Shown: positions 28,023-36,443 of the stretch, in pieces
Layout: each line of letters starts with the position of its first letter
Position numbering within the stretch: position 1 is the first letter of the stretch
NCBI RefSeq assembly: GCF_014253075.1
Contig: NZ_JACLZJ010000002.1
Span: 558,001 to 622,000, forward strand
Direction of reading: 5' to 3'
Source of the DNA: Ochrobactrum sp. CM-21-5
Lineage (GTDB): Bacteria > Pseudomonadota > Alphaproteobacteria > Rhizobiales > Rhizobiaceae
Length of the DNA stretch: 64,000 nt
Notes under the pieces: model-generated
Databases searched by the model: none
What the model saw: only the letters and a program-made list of their open reading frames with translations
Told to the model about the DNA's origin: nothing
Position numbers and translations under genes: made by a program

Positions 28023-28676
28023 ATGAATATCGACAACGGGAATGACGACACCGAACTGACCGGGCGGGACAAGGTTCTCGACCGAAGGCGGCGCATTCTC
28101 GATGCGATACGCACGGCCGCAATCGATGAATTTGCCGAAAAGGGGCTTGCAGGTGCATCCACGCAAGGCATTGCTCAGCGTGCCGGCCTCACCAAACCGC
28201 AGCTGCATTATTACATCGCAAGCAAGGAAGAGCTTTACGAGGATATTATCGTTTATATTCTCGACGAGTGGGAAGACATTTTCCTTGGTGCCAGCACCGA
28301 GGAAGACCCAGCCAAGGTGATCCGGCAATATATTCGCGCGAAGCTTGAATACAGCCGGAAAAACCCCAAAGCCTCACGCCTTTTCACCACAGAGATTGCC
28401 AACGGCGCGCCCTATCTCGGTCGCCACTGGGCCAAACATCAGTCGGCGACGCAAAATGCGGTGAAGCTTATCCAGTCATGGGTGGACGATGGCCGCATCA
28501 AGCCCGTCGATCCGCTTCTATTGCAGATGCATATATGGGCAGTCACACAGCATTATGCGGATTTCGAAACGCAAGTGCGCAGCATGATGAATGTCGGTCC
28601 GGACGAGCCGCTCGATTTCGACCGGATCGAACAAGACGTGACCACGCTCTTTCTTCGCGCCTGCGGGCTGGAATAA
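28023..28676 (+). CDS. RutR-like TetR-family regulator
   Basis: This 217-residue TetR protein has an N-terminal helix-turn-helix (about 25-70, GASTQGIAQRAGLTKPQLHYY) and a YcdC/RutR-type C-terminal domain (KVIRQYIRAKLEYSRKNPKASRLF). E. coli RutR senses uracil/thymine and binds TTGACCAnnTGGTCAA. A close palindrome stands at 21764-21777 in the promoter of this cluster, so autoregulation and ligand control of the whole locus is a sound inference. The stop codon abuts the end of the convergent RpiR gene. Confidence 0.9.
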   Translation: MNIDNGNDDTELTGRDKVLDRRRRILDAIRTAAIDEFAEKGLAGASTQGIAQRAGLTKPQLHYYIASKEELYEDIIVYILDEWEDIFLGASTEEDPAKVIRQYIRAKLEYSRKNPKASRLFTTEIANGAPYLGRHWAKHQSATQNAVKLIQSWVDDGRIKPVDPLLLQMHIWAVTQHYADFETQVRSMMNVGPDEPLDFDRIEQDVTTLFLRACGLE

Positions 28677-29519
28677 TCATCTGAGCCCTTCAAGCTCGGC
28701 GATGCGTGCCGCGCTATCCTTCTCCAGCATGCGTGTCATTTCGCGTATGATTGTTTCGGCAAGCACGAAAAGAGCAGCGGAAGAATCCCACGCGGAAGGC
28801 ACGGCGATACGCCCCGCCAGCACATGGCGCGCGGCGCGCGCAATCGGCGAAAGCCACTGGTCCGTCACCAGAACAATTTCGACACCCCTGCCCTTCGCCT
28901 TTTCCGCCAGCATGAGAAGGCTTTCCTGATAACGGCGGATATCAAACACCACCAGAATGTCCTTCCTGCCCATGTCGAGCAGCCGGTCGCGCCACCCGCT
29001 TTCCTGACCGCCAAGATGAAACACATGCGGACGAATGACCGTCATATGCGCCGCCATGTATTGCGCAATGGGATCAGTGAAGCGTCCGCCGATGAGATAA
29101 ACATTGCCCTTTGCATTGCAGAGCGCACCCACGGCCTGGGCGAGCTGTTTTTCGCCCAGATGACGAAAGGTTTCGCGAATGTTTTCGAGCGTGTCGTCCA
29201 CGGCAGGATAGGCAGCGCCGGGATCTTTTTCCGGCTGCTCGTTGCGGTGATGCGGTGACTGAAGCTGCGCGGCCAGTTCATCCTGTAAGCGCGCCTGAAA
29301 ATCCGGATAATTATGAAAACCCAGCCGATTCACGAAGCGTAAGATAGTGGGTGAACTGACACCCGCCTGCGCGGAAAATTCCGCCACGGTCTTCAGGCCC
29401 AGCAAAGGGTAATTTGCAATCAGTGTATGGGCGGCACGGCGCTCGCCTGCGGGCATAGCGTCAATCCGTTCATTGATCAATTCCGCGACGCCAGTGCTCG
29501 TCGCTGCAGCAGTTTCCAT
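28677..29519 (-). CDS. MurR/RpiR-family regulator of the adjacent TRAP/GS-like cluster
   Basis: This 280-residue protein has an N-terminal RpiR helix-turn-helix (about 25-85, AEFSAQAGVSSPTILRFVNR) and a C-terminal SIS sugar-phosphate-type domain (about 125-260). It is divergent from the FGase-family gene at 29648 and probably controls that cluster. A palindrome, ATACGACGTAT, sits between the -35 and -10 of the divergent promoter. Confidence 0.9.
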   Translation of the reverse strand: METAAATSTGVAELINERIDAMPAGERRAAHTLIANYPLLGLKTVAEFSAQAGVSSPTILRFVNRLGFHNYPDFQARLQDELAAQLQSPHHRNEQPEKDPGAAYPAVDDTLENIRETFRHLGEKQLAQAVGALCNAKGNVYLIGGRFTDPIAQYMAAHMTVIRPHVFHLGGQESGWRDRLLDMGRKDILVVFDIRRYQESLLMLAEKAKGRGVEIVLVTDQWLSPIARAARHVLAGRIAVPSAWDSSAALFVLAETIIREMTRMLEKDSAARIAELEGLR

Positions 29520-29555
29520 TCAGGCAGCTCTTTTCCAATTTGGTCAAAATTGTGT

Positions 29556-29590
29556 TTGACAAATTATCATACGACGTATCAAATAATCCA
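29556..29590 (+). promoter_or_regulatory. Promoter with embedded palindrome, FGase/TRAP operon
   Basis: TTGACA (29556-29561) is a consensus -35 with an AT-rich -10 (AAATAAT near 29581) about 18 bases on. The palindrome ATACGACGTAT (29569-29579), extendable to imperfect outer arms, lies in the spacer, the classic place for a repressor. The divergent RpiR protein is the likely binder. Confidence 0.5.
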
Positions 29591-29647
29591 CAATAGCGCA
29601 TAATCGTAAAAAACGTAACATAAGTTACAGCGCGGGGAACGAGCAGA

Positions 29648-30448
29648 ATGGCGAACGAGCGAGACGATCGCGCGACGGCGCATGAGCCGGTTTTTGTCGT
29701 CAACGAGGAGAGGAGAAGTCCCTATCTCTTCGTTTGCGAACACGCCTCCAATTTCATTCCGGCAAGCTTTGACCGTCTCGGGCTGGACGCGGAGGCGCTT
29801 AAGGCACATATCGCCTGGGATCCCGGCGCGGTTGAAGTAGCCCGGTATCTAAGTGAGGCACTGGATGCGACGCTGATCGAGGCGGGCCTTTCGCGCCTTC
29901 TGATCGACTGCAACCGTCCGCTGGAAGCACATGATCTCGTACCCGAAGTCAGCGAAACAACTGTCGTTCCCGGCAATCACGGCCTGAGCGCCAAGGAACG
30001 GCTTGCTCGTATCGACCTGTCGCACCGGCCCTTTCATACCAAAATCGAGGAGGTGATCGCCGCGCGCGCCGCACGCGGCCAGCCTTCGTGGCTTGTCACC
30101 ATCCATTCCTTCACGCCCGTTTATCACGGACTGCGAAGGCCCTGGCAGATCGGTATCATCTACGACGCCGACGATCGCATCGCCCTGCCGCTGATCGCGG
30201 CTCTCAAGACCGACGCGCAGTTGAACGTCGGTGCAAACGAACCCTATTCGCCAGACGACCGGGTTTATTACACACTGGAGCGCCACGCCCGTCCACGTCA
30301 TGCCCCATGCGTGATGATCGAAATCCGCAACGATGAAATCACCCATACAAACGCACAAAAAGACTGGGCGTCGAGGCTGGCGTCGATCCTGAAGAACATC
30401 GCCGAAACGCTGGCACCGAAAAATCAATCCACCGGACAGAAGGCCTGA
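29648..30448 (+). CDS. N-formylglutamate amidohydrolase-family (FGase) enzyme
   Basis: This 266-residue protein shows the FGase (HutG2-type) fold: PYLFVCEHASNFIP near the start, WDPGAVEVARYL, LIDCNRP, VTIHSFTPVY and IEIRNDEIT. The family cleaves N-formyl-glutamate in one histidine pathway. No hut gene is near; instead it is followed by a TRAP importer and a glutamine-synthetase-like ligase, so it more likely hydrolyses a glutamyl amide or related conjugate. It is the first gene of the operon after the RpiR promoter, and 11 bp precede DctQ. Confidence 0.87.
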   Translation: MANERDDRATAHEPVFVVNEERRSPYLFVCEHASNFIPASFDRLGLDAEALKAHIAWDPGAVEVARYLSEALDATLIEAGLSRLLIDCNRPLEAHDLVPEVSETTVVPGNHGLSAKERLARIDLSHRPFHTKIEEVIAARAARGQPSWLVTIHSFTPVYHGLRRPWQIGIIYDADDRIALPLIAALKTDAQLNVGANEPYSPDDRVYYTLERHARPRHAPCVMIEIRNDEITHTNAQKDWASRLASILKNIAETLAPKNQSTGQKA

Positions 30449-30459
30449 AGGAGCGGAAT

Positions 30460-31011
30460 ATGCCGAAGCCGATCAGACTGTTTGTCAAATATGTCGATGC
30501 GCTCAATCATTATGTCGGACGCTTCGCCATGTATCTCATTTTCGTTCTTGCGGCCTGCCTGCTGTATTCCACATTTTCGCGTGTGGTGCTCGGCGCGCCG
30601 GTCAACTGGGTTCTGGAAATGTCCCAGTTCATTCTCTCGGCCTATTATCTGCTGGGTGGTGCCTATGCCATGCAGCAGGGCGCGCATGTGCGCATGGACC
30701 TGTTCTTCGATCGCCTGCCTCCGCGCAGGAAGGCGATCACAGACATGATCACCATCCTGTTCATCGTCTTCTATCTGGGAGTGATGGTTGCAGGCGGCAT
30801 ATCTGCCACCAATTACGCCATTGTCTATGACCAGCGCAATTACACGGCCTGGGCGCCGATTCTGTGGCCCATCAAGCTGATCATGACGGTCGGCATTTTT
30901 CTTCTGCTTCTTCAGTGCATCTCAAATTTCTTCAAGGACTGGGCCTCCTGGCGGGGAAAACCAATTGACACCGTTGCAGGCCCCGCCATCGAAGAAGGCC
31001 ACCACATATGA
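30460..31011 (+). CDS. TRAP transporter small permease (DctQ type)
   Basis: This 183-residue protein has four hydrophobic segments, the DctQ layout, with VRMDLFFDRLPPRRKA in the cytoplasmic loop. It forms the membrane part of a sodium-dependent TRAP importer with the DctM protein at 31008, which it overlaps by 4 bp (ATGA). RBS GGAGCGGAAT precedes the ATG. Confidence 0.93.
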   Translation: MPKPIRLFVKYVDALNHYVGRFAMYLIFVLAACLLYSTFSRVVLGAPVNWVLEMSQFILSAYYLLGGAYAMQQGAHVRMDLFFDRLPPRRKAITDMITILFIVFYLGVMVAGGISATNYAIVYDQRNYTAWAPILWPIKLIMTVGIFLLLLQCISNFFKDWASWRGKPIDTVAGPAIEEGHHI

Positions 31012-32333
31012 GCTCTGAACTCATCACGCTTTTCATGTTCGCCACCATGATGGTGCTGCTGATGACCGGGCAGCGCGTGTTCGGCGTCATCGGCTTCGTC
31101 GGTGCACTGGCCGCCCTGCTCCTTTGGGGGCAAGGTTCGTTCGAAATGCCGTACAACGCCACGTTTGCGGTGTTAAACTGGTATCCGCTCATCACCGTTC
31201 CGTTCTTCGTTTTCATGGGCTACATGCTTTCGGAATCCGGCATTGCCAGCAATCTCTATCGGATGTTTCACGTCTGGTTCGGCGGTATTCGCGGCGGGCT
31301 GGCACTGGGCACCATCGGCCTGATGGTCATCATTTCATGCATGAACGGCCTCAGTGTCGCCGGCATGGCCATCGGCGCGACGGTTGCCCTGCCGGAACTG
31401 AGAAAACGCGGCTACAACAAGATCATGGTCACCGGCGTCATTCAGGCGGGCAGTTCTCTGGGCATCCTGATTCCACCCAGCGTCGTGCTGGTTCTCTTTG
31501 CAATGATTGCGCGCCAGCCGGTACTGCAACTGTGGCTCGCAGGCATCGGCCCCGGCCTGCTGATGGCCGCGCTCTTCGCGATCTATATCTATATACGCTG
31601 CCGCATTCAGCCGGAGCTCGGACCCGCCCTGCCCAAGGAAGAGCTGGATCAGATCACCTGGAGCGAGAAGATTTCGCTTCTGCGTGCAGGCCTTCTGCCG
31701 CTTGTGATCTTCGGTGTCATGATGGGTCTGTTTCTGACCGGCGTAACCAGTCTTGTCGAGAGTTCCGCCGTTGGCGCGCTTCTCGCCACGCTTGCGGCCC
31801 TCGTCACAAAGCGCCTGACGAAACAGGTCTGGGAAACAACGACGCGCAACAGCCTCACCGTCACTTGCATGTTCCTCTGGATCATTCTGGCGGCGCTGTG
31901 TTTTTCCTCGGTCTATGACGGGCTGGGCGCGGTGAAGGCTATCGAAAAGCTGCTGCTTGGCACTTTCGATCTATCGCCCTGGACCATTCTGGTGCTGATG
32001 CTTCTGTCGTTCATCTTGCTGGGCATGTTCCTGGACGACACCGCAATGCTGGTCATCGTTGCACCGCTTTACATTCCTCTGGTCAAGAGCCTCGGTTTCA
32101 ACGCAATCTGGTTCGGCATTCTCTATACGATCACCTGCCAGATCGCCTATATCACCCCGCCTTTCGGCTATAATCTCTTCATGATGCGGGCATTGGCACC
32201 CAAAGATGTCACCATGGTCGATATCTACCGTTCCATCGTGCCATTTTTCTTCCTTATGGTGCTGACGATCATCATCCTGATGATCTTTCCGCAAATCGCC
32301 CTGTGGCTACCCAACTGGTACTCTGGACGATGA
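31008..32333 (+). CDS. TRAP transporter large permease (DctM type)
   Basis: This 441-residue protein has about 12 hydrophobic segments and DctM motifs such as GLMVIISCMNGLSVAGMAIG and a C-terminal TPPFGYNLFMMRALAP. It is the ion-coupled translocator for the ligand delivered by the DctP protein at 32429. The start codon overlaps the DctQ stop. Confidence 0.95.
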   Translation: MSSELITLFMFATMMVLLMTGQRVFGVIGFVGALAALLLWGQGSFEMPYNATFAVLNWYPLITVPFFVFMGYMLSESGIASNLYRMFHVWFGGIRGGLALGTIGLMVIISCMNGLSVAGMAIGATVALPELRKRGYNKIMVTGVIQAGSSLGILIPPSVVLVLFAMIARQPVLQLWLAGIGPGLLMAALFAIYIYIRCRIQPELGPALPKEELDQITWSEKISLLRAGLLPLVIFGVMMGLFLTGVTSLVESSAVGALLATLAALVTKRLTKQVWETTTRNSLTVTCMFLWIILAALCFSSVYDGLGAVKAIEKLLLGTFDLSPWTILVLMLLSFILLGMFLDDTAMLVIVAPLYIPLVKSLGFNAIWFGILYTITCQIAYITPPFGYNLFMMRALAPKDVTMVDIYRSIVPFFFLMVLTIIILMIFPQIALWLPNWYSGR

Positions 32334-32428
32334 AAATAAAGCAGGCTGGACAAAAGAGCCGCAACCAGCGGCCGGGTCCGAAAAATCTAAAAAGGGTGAA
32401 CGTCAAACAACAAATGGGAGAATAAGCA

Positions 32429-33496
32429 ATGAGTGAGAATAATAGGCTTAACAAACGCGACTTTCTCAAAAAGGCCGGACTGACCGGCGTTGGCGCCCTT
32501 GGGGCCACCACGCTGGCCGCGCCTTATGTGCGGGCACAAAGCCCGATCAAGTGGCGGCTTCAGACCTATGCCGGTCCGGCTTTGGCCGAACACGTCATCA
32601 AGCCCTCCATCGATGCTTTCAACAAGGCGGCCAATGGTGAAATGGTGATCGAGCTTTACACGTCGGATCAGCTTGTGCCGCAGGGCGAGCTGTTCCGCGC
32701 CGTGCAAGCGGGAACCATCGACGCCGCCCAGAGCGACGACGACTCGATGGCTTCTCCGGTCGACGTTGCGGTATTCGGGGCCTATTTCCCATTTGCCTCG
32801 CGCTACAGTCTGGACGTGCCGGCCCTGTTCAACTGGTACGGCCTCAACGAAATATGGGAAGAAGCCTATAATGAAATTCCCGGCGTCACCTGGCTCAGCG
32901 CCGGTTCCTGGGACCCGTGTAACTTCGCCACGACCAAGCCGATCCGCAGTCTGCAGGATTTGCAGGGGCTGCGTGTCTTTACCTTCCCGACCGGCGGACG
33001 CTTCCTCACCAAGTTCGGTGTCGTGCCTGTCACCTTGCCCTGGGAAGATATTGAAGTGGCGATCCAGACCGGAGAACTGGACGGCGTGTGCTGGTCCGGC
33101 GCAACGGAGGTCTATACGGTCGGCTGGGCCGACATCAATAAATACTACCTCACCAACAATATCAGCGGTGCATGGGCCGGTTCCTATTTTGCCAATACGG
33201 AGAAATGGAATGCAGTCCCGGATCATCTCAAACAACTGTTCAAGCTGGCGATGGACAGTTCGCATTATTACCGCCAGCACTGGTACTGGTGGGGTGAAGC
33301 GCATTACCGCACAACGGGCGGCAAGCTGGAACTCACCAGCATTCCGGAAGCCGAATGGCAGCAGGTGGAAGATGCGGCCATGCAGTTCTGGGATGAAATT
33401 GCCGCCAAGAGCGCACGCACGGCCAAGGTGGTCGATATCCTGAAGAAATATCAGGAGACCATGCGCAAGGCTGGCGCACCATACCGTTATTCCTGA
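32429..33496 (+). CDS. TRAP transporter substrate-binding protein (DctP type), Tat-like signal
   Basis: This 355-residue extracytoplasmic protein has the leader NKRDFLKKAGLTGVGALG, which resembles a Tat signal with KR in place of RR. A DctP fold follows, of the subfamily with long C-terminal helices (FWDEIAAKSARTAKVVDILK) used for larger or 2-oxo-acid/amine ligands. RBS GGGAGAATAAGC precedes the ATG. A terminator-like hairpin follows, which could keep it at a higher level than the enzymes downstream. Confidence 0.92.
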   Translation: MSENNRLNKRDFLKKAGLTGVGALGATTLAAPYVRAQSPIKWRLQTYAGPALAEHVIKPSIDAFNKAANGEMVIELYTSDQLVPQGELFRAVQAGTIDAAQSDDDSMASPVDVAVFGAYFPFASRYSLDVPALFNWYGLNEIWEEAYNEIPGVTWLSAGSWDPCNFATTKPIRSLQDLQGLRVFTFPTGGRFLTKFGVVPVTLPWEDIEVAIQTGELDGVCWSGATEVYTVGWADINKYYLTNNISGAWAGSYFANTEKWNAVPDHLKQLFKLAMDSSHYYRQHWYWWGEAHYRTTGGKLELTSIPEAEWQQVEDAAMQFWDEIAAKSARTAKVVDILKKYQETMRKAGAPYRYS

Positions 33497-33503
33497 CGAA
33501 TTC

Positions 33504-33537
33504 GGCGTCGCGCTCCGGCGCGGCGCCTCTCTTTTTT
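33504..33537 (+). terminator. Hairpin with T run between DctP and GS-like gene
   Basis: GGCGTCGCG (33504-33512) pairs with CGCGGCGCC (33519-33527), one G-T pair included, followed by TCTCTTTTTT. It should stop part of the transcripts after the binding protein gene; the GS-like gene 23 bp on must be read through or have its own promoter. Confidence 0.75.
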
Positions 33538-33559
33538 CCCGTTTGGAGCGAAGCATTAA

Positions 33560-34930
33560 ATGGCCGGACAGTTGACTTTCGATGCATTGGAAAAAGCGGT
33601 CGCGAATGACGAAATCGATACGGTGCTTGTATGTTTCGTCGACATGCAGGGCCGGTTGATCGGCAAGCGTTTCTACGGACAGTTCTTTGTGGAATCCGCC
33701 CATGACGAGACGCATGGCTGCAGCTACCTTCTGGCCGACGACATCGATATGGAGCCGGTTCCCGGCTATGAGGCAGCAAGCTGGGACAAGGGCTACGGCG
33801 ATTTTGTCATCAAGCCGGATCTCTCCACGCTGCGCCTTGCGCCATGGCTTGAAAAAACGGCCATAGTTCTGTGCGATGTGCTGGATCATCATGATCACGA
33901 AGATCTTTCGCATTCGCCCCGCGCTATCCTCAAAAAGCAGTTGGCACGTCTGCATGAACGCGGCTATCGCGCCTATTTCGCATCGGAACTGGAATTCTAT
34001 CTTTTCGATGAGACTTATAAGAGCGCGCGCGCCAAGCACTGGCAAGCGATGGAAACCTCCTCGCCCTATGTGCAGGACTATGTGATCCATCTCACCACCA
34101 AGGAAGAACAGGTGCTGCGCGCCATGCGCAATCATCTCGCCGCCGCAGGAATTCCAGTGGAAAATTCCAAGGGTGAATGGGGCCCCGGCCAGCAGGAACT
34201 CAATGTGCGCTACGCCGAGGCGCTGGAAATGGCAGATCGTCATGTCGTCATGAAAAACGCCATGAAGGAAATCGCCGAAGCCCATGGCAAGTGCATCACT
34301 TTCATGGCCAAATATGATTACAGCAGGGCTGGCAGCTCCAGCCATGTGCACAATTCGCTCTGGAGCGCCGACGGCAAGGAGCCGCTGTTCTTCGATCCGA
34401 AAGCGCCATACACGATGACGCCGCTGATGCGATCATGGGTGGCGGGCCAGCTTAAATATGCTGCGGATTACACCTATTTCCTTGCGCCTTACATCAACTC
34501 CTACAAGCGTTTTCAGGCGGGTACTTTCGCGCCGACCAAGATCATGTGGAGCCAGGACAACCGAACGGCAGGCTTTCGCCTGTGCGGCGAAGGCACCAAG
34601 GCCATTCGCATGGAATGCCGCATCGGCGGCGCGGACCTGAACCCCTATCTCGCTTTCGCAGCGCTTATCGCCGCCGGTCTGAAAGGCGTAGACGAAAAGC
34701 TGGAACTGGACGAGCCATTCATCGGCGATGCCTATAGCGCGGTGAAGCTGAAGGAAATTCCCTACACGCTGCGCGAAGCGGCTCAAGCGCTGAAGAACTC
34801 GGCGTTCCTCAGGGAGGCGCTAGGTGACGATGTGGTCAACCACTATGTCCATACCGCCCATTGGGAGCAGATCGAATATGACCGCCGTGTCACCGACTGG
34901 GAGCTGCATCGCGGGTTTGAGCGCTATTAG
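33560..34930 (+). CDS. Glutamine-synthetase-like gamma-glutamyl ligase
   Basis: This 456-residue protein of the glutamine synthetase superfamily has the beta-grasp part (DTVLVCFVDMQGRLIGKRF) and the catalytic part with SELEFYLFD, GPGQQELNVRYA and GSSSHVHNSLWS. It is of the GlnT/PuuA type, whose members ligate glutamate to amines (putrescine, isopropylamine, ethanolamine) rather than ammonia. Coupling to TRAP, ALDH and alcohol dehydrogenase genes favours an amine or amino-alcohol substrate. True biosynthetic GlnA is longer and differently embedded. The stop codon is part of a dispersed repeat (TAGAGCATTTCC). Confidence 0.88.
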   Translation: MAGQLTFDALEKAVANDEIDTVLVCFVDMQGRLIGKRFYGQFFVESAHDETHGCSYLLADDIDMEPVPGYEAASWDKGYGDFVIKPDLSTLRLAPWLEKTAIVLCDVLDHHDHEDLSHSPRAILKKQLARLHERGYRAYFASELEFYLFDETYKSARAKHWQAMETSSPYVQDYVIHLTTKEEQVLRAMRNHLAAAGIPVENSKGEWGPGQQELNVRYAEALEMADRHVVMKNAMKEIAEAHGKCITFMAKYDYSRAGSSSHVHNSLWSADGKEPLFFDPKAPYTMTPLMRSWVAGQLKYAADYTYFLAPYINSYKRFQAGTFAPTKIMWSQDNRTAGFRLCGEGTKAIRMECRIGGADLNPYLAFAALIAAGLKGVDEKLELDEPFIGDAYSAVKLKEIPYTLREAAQALKNSAFLREALGDDVVNHYVHTAHWEQIEYDRRVTDWELHRGFERY

Positions 34931-34990
34931 AGCATTTCCAGCGAAAGCGCGCAGCGGTTTCGCGTCGGACAATGCGGCACAACAAAGACT
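34928..34990 (+). repeat. Dispersed intergenic repeat, copy 2
   Basis: It begins TAGAGCATTTCCAGCGAAAG, overlapping the stop codon of the GS-like gene, and continues through GCGGTTTCGCGTCGG and ACAACAAAGACT. This AGAGCATTTCC...GCGGTTT...ACAAAGA pattern is a known kind of short palindromic intergenic element in Rhizobiales. The tail with GTTTAAAC seen in copies 3 and 4 is missing. Confidence 0.6.
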
Positions 34991-35029
34991 GGGCCAATAA
35001 CGAAATGACCTTCTTCAAAGGAAATATCT

Positions 35030-36415
35030 ATGAGCGGCACGGCAAAACTTATCTCCCCAATTGATGGTTCGCTCTATGCGGAGCGTCCGTTTGCAAGCGA
35101 AGCCGCAATCCAGTCCGTGGTGTCGGCGGCGCGACAAGCACAGGCTAGCTGGGCGCGATTGAGTATCGCCGAACGGGCACGTTATTGCCGTGCCGCGCTT
35201 GATGCACTGGCGGCGATGCAGGACGAGATTATTCCGGAAATTGCCTGGCAGATGGGGCGCCCCACCAGATATGGCGGCGAGAACGGCGGCACGCAGGAAC
35301 GCGGCCAGTATATGATCGATATAGCCGAAGATGCACTCAAACCCTATTTGCCCGCGCAAAAAGACGGTTTCAGTCGCTACGTGAAACATGTGCCGCTCGG
35401 CGTGGTGATGGTGATCGCGCCGTGGAATTACCCTTATCTCACCGCCGTCAACACGATTATCCCCGCATTGATGGCCGGAAACAGCGTGATCCTCAAACAC
35501 GCAACGCAGACGCTTCTGGCTGGTGAGCGCTTTGCCCAGGCTTTCGAGAAGGCAGGGCTGCCAAAAGGCGTATTTCAGAATGTCGTTCTGGATCACGCCT
35601 CGACGGAGAAATTGCTGGCATCAGGCATGATCGACCATGTCAATTTCACGGGCTCGGTCGGCGGCGGGCGCGCGATCGAAAAGGCTGCTGCGGGCACTTT
35701 CATGTCGCTAGGGCTGGAGCTGGGCGGCAAGGATCCCGCCTATGTGCTGCCGGATGTCAATCTCGACCATGCGGTGGCCAATCTGGTCGATGGAGCCTTC
35801 TTCAATTCCGGTCAGTGCTGCTGCGGCATCGAACGCATCTATGTGCACGAAGCCGTGTACGACAAATTCGTCGACGGCTTTATTGATCTCACCAGGCAAT
35901 ATGTGGTCGGCAACCCGCTGGATGCGTCGACCACACTCGGTCCCATGGCGCAGGCGCGTTTTGCCGATCTCATCCGCGAACAGAAGGCAGAAGCCTTGCG
36001 CAAGGGAGCAAAAGCGCATGTGAATATGACTGCCGACCACGACAAGGCCGGATCGCCTTATATCGCGCCGGAAGTGCTGACCAGTGTCGATCACCAGATG
36101 AGCGTGATGCGTGAGGAAAGCTTTGGCCCCATTGTCGGCATCATGAAGGTACGCAATGACGAGGAAGCGCTGGCTCTGATGAATGACAGCATTTACGGCC
36201 TCACCGCCTCACTCTGGACCACGGACACCGACCATGCCGCATCACTGGGCGAGCGCATCGAGACCGGCACCGTTTTCATGAACCGCTGCGACTATCTCGA
36301 CCCAGCACTGGTCTGGACCGGCGTGAAGGACACCGGCAAAGGTGCTGCCCTTTCGCCCATCGGCTACGGCAATCTCACACGGCCCAAATCCTTCCACCTG
36401 CGTGAAAAAATCTGA
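35030..36415 (+). CDS. NAD(P)-dependent aldehyde dehydrogenase
   Basis: This 461-residue ALDH has the Rossmann part with APWNYPYLTAVN, the general-base motif LGLELGGKDPAYV, and the nucleophile cysteine in FNSGQCCCGIERIYV. The length and lack of a leader show a cytoplasmic enzyme. It follows the GS-like gene and precedes an iron-type alcohol dehydrogenase by 28 bp. An alcohol to aldehyde to acid sequence fits, perhaps on gamma-glutamylated substrates as PuuC does for putrescine. Confidence 0.93.
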   Translation: MSGTAKLISPIDGSLYAERPFASEAAIQSVVSAARQAQASWARLSIAERARYCRAALDALAAMQDEIIPEIAWQMGRPTRYGGENGGTQERGQYMIDIAEDALKPYLPAQKDGFSRYVKHVPLGVVMVIAPWNYPYLTAVNTIIPALMAGNSVILKHATQTLLAGERFAQAFEKAGLPKGVFQNVVLDHASTEKLLASGMIDHVNFTGSVGGGRAIEKAAAGTFMSLGLELGGKDPAYVLPDVNLDHAVANLVDGAFFNSGQCCCGIERIYVHEAVYDKFVDGFIDLTRQYVVGNPLDASTTLGPMAQARFADLIREQKAEALRKGAKAHVNMTADHDKAGSPYIAPEVLTSVDHQMSVMREESFGPIVGIMKVRNDEEALALMNDSIYGLTASLWTTDTDHAASLGERIETGTVFMNRCDYLDPALVWTGVKDTGKGAALSPIGYGNLTRPKSFHLREKI

Positions 36416-36443
36416 CCTGCATTACCTTCGGAAAGCAAATGAC

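Noticed and set aside
29648-30448. Reading the FGase gene as part of histidine utilisation (hutG)
   Set aside because: No hutH, hutU, hutI or hutF is nearby, and neighbours are TRAP, ligase and dehydrogenase genes.
32387-34351. 654-residue minus-strand open frame
   Set aside because: It runs antisense through the clear DctP and GS-like genes, has no recognisable domain, and arises from the codon bias of the GC-rich genes.
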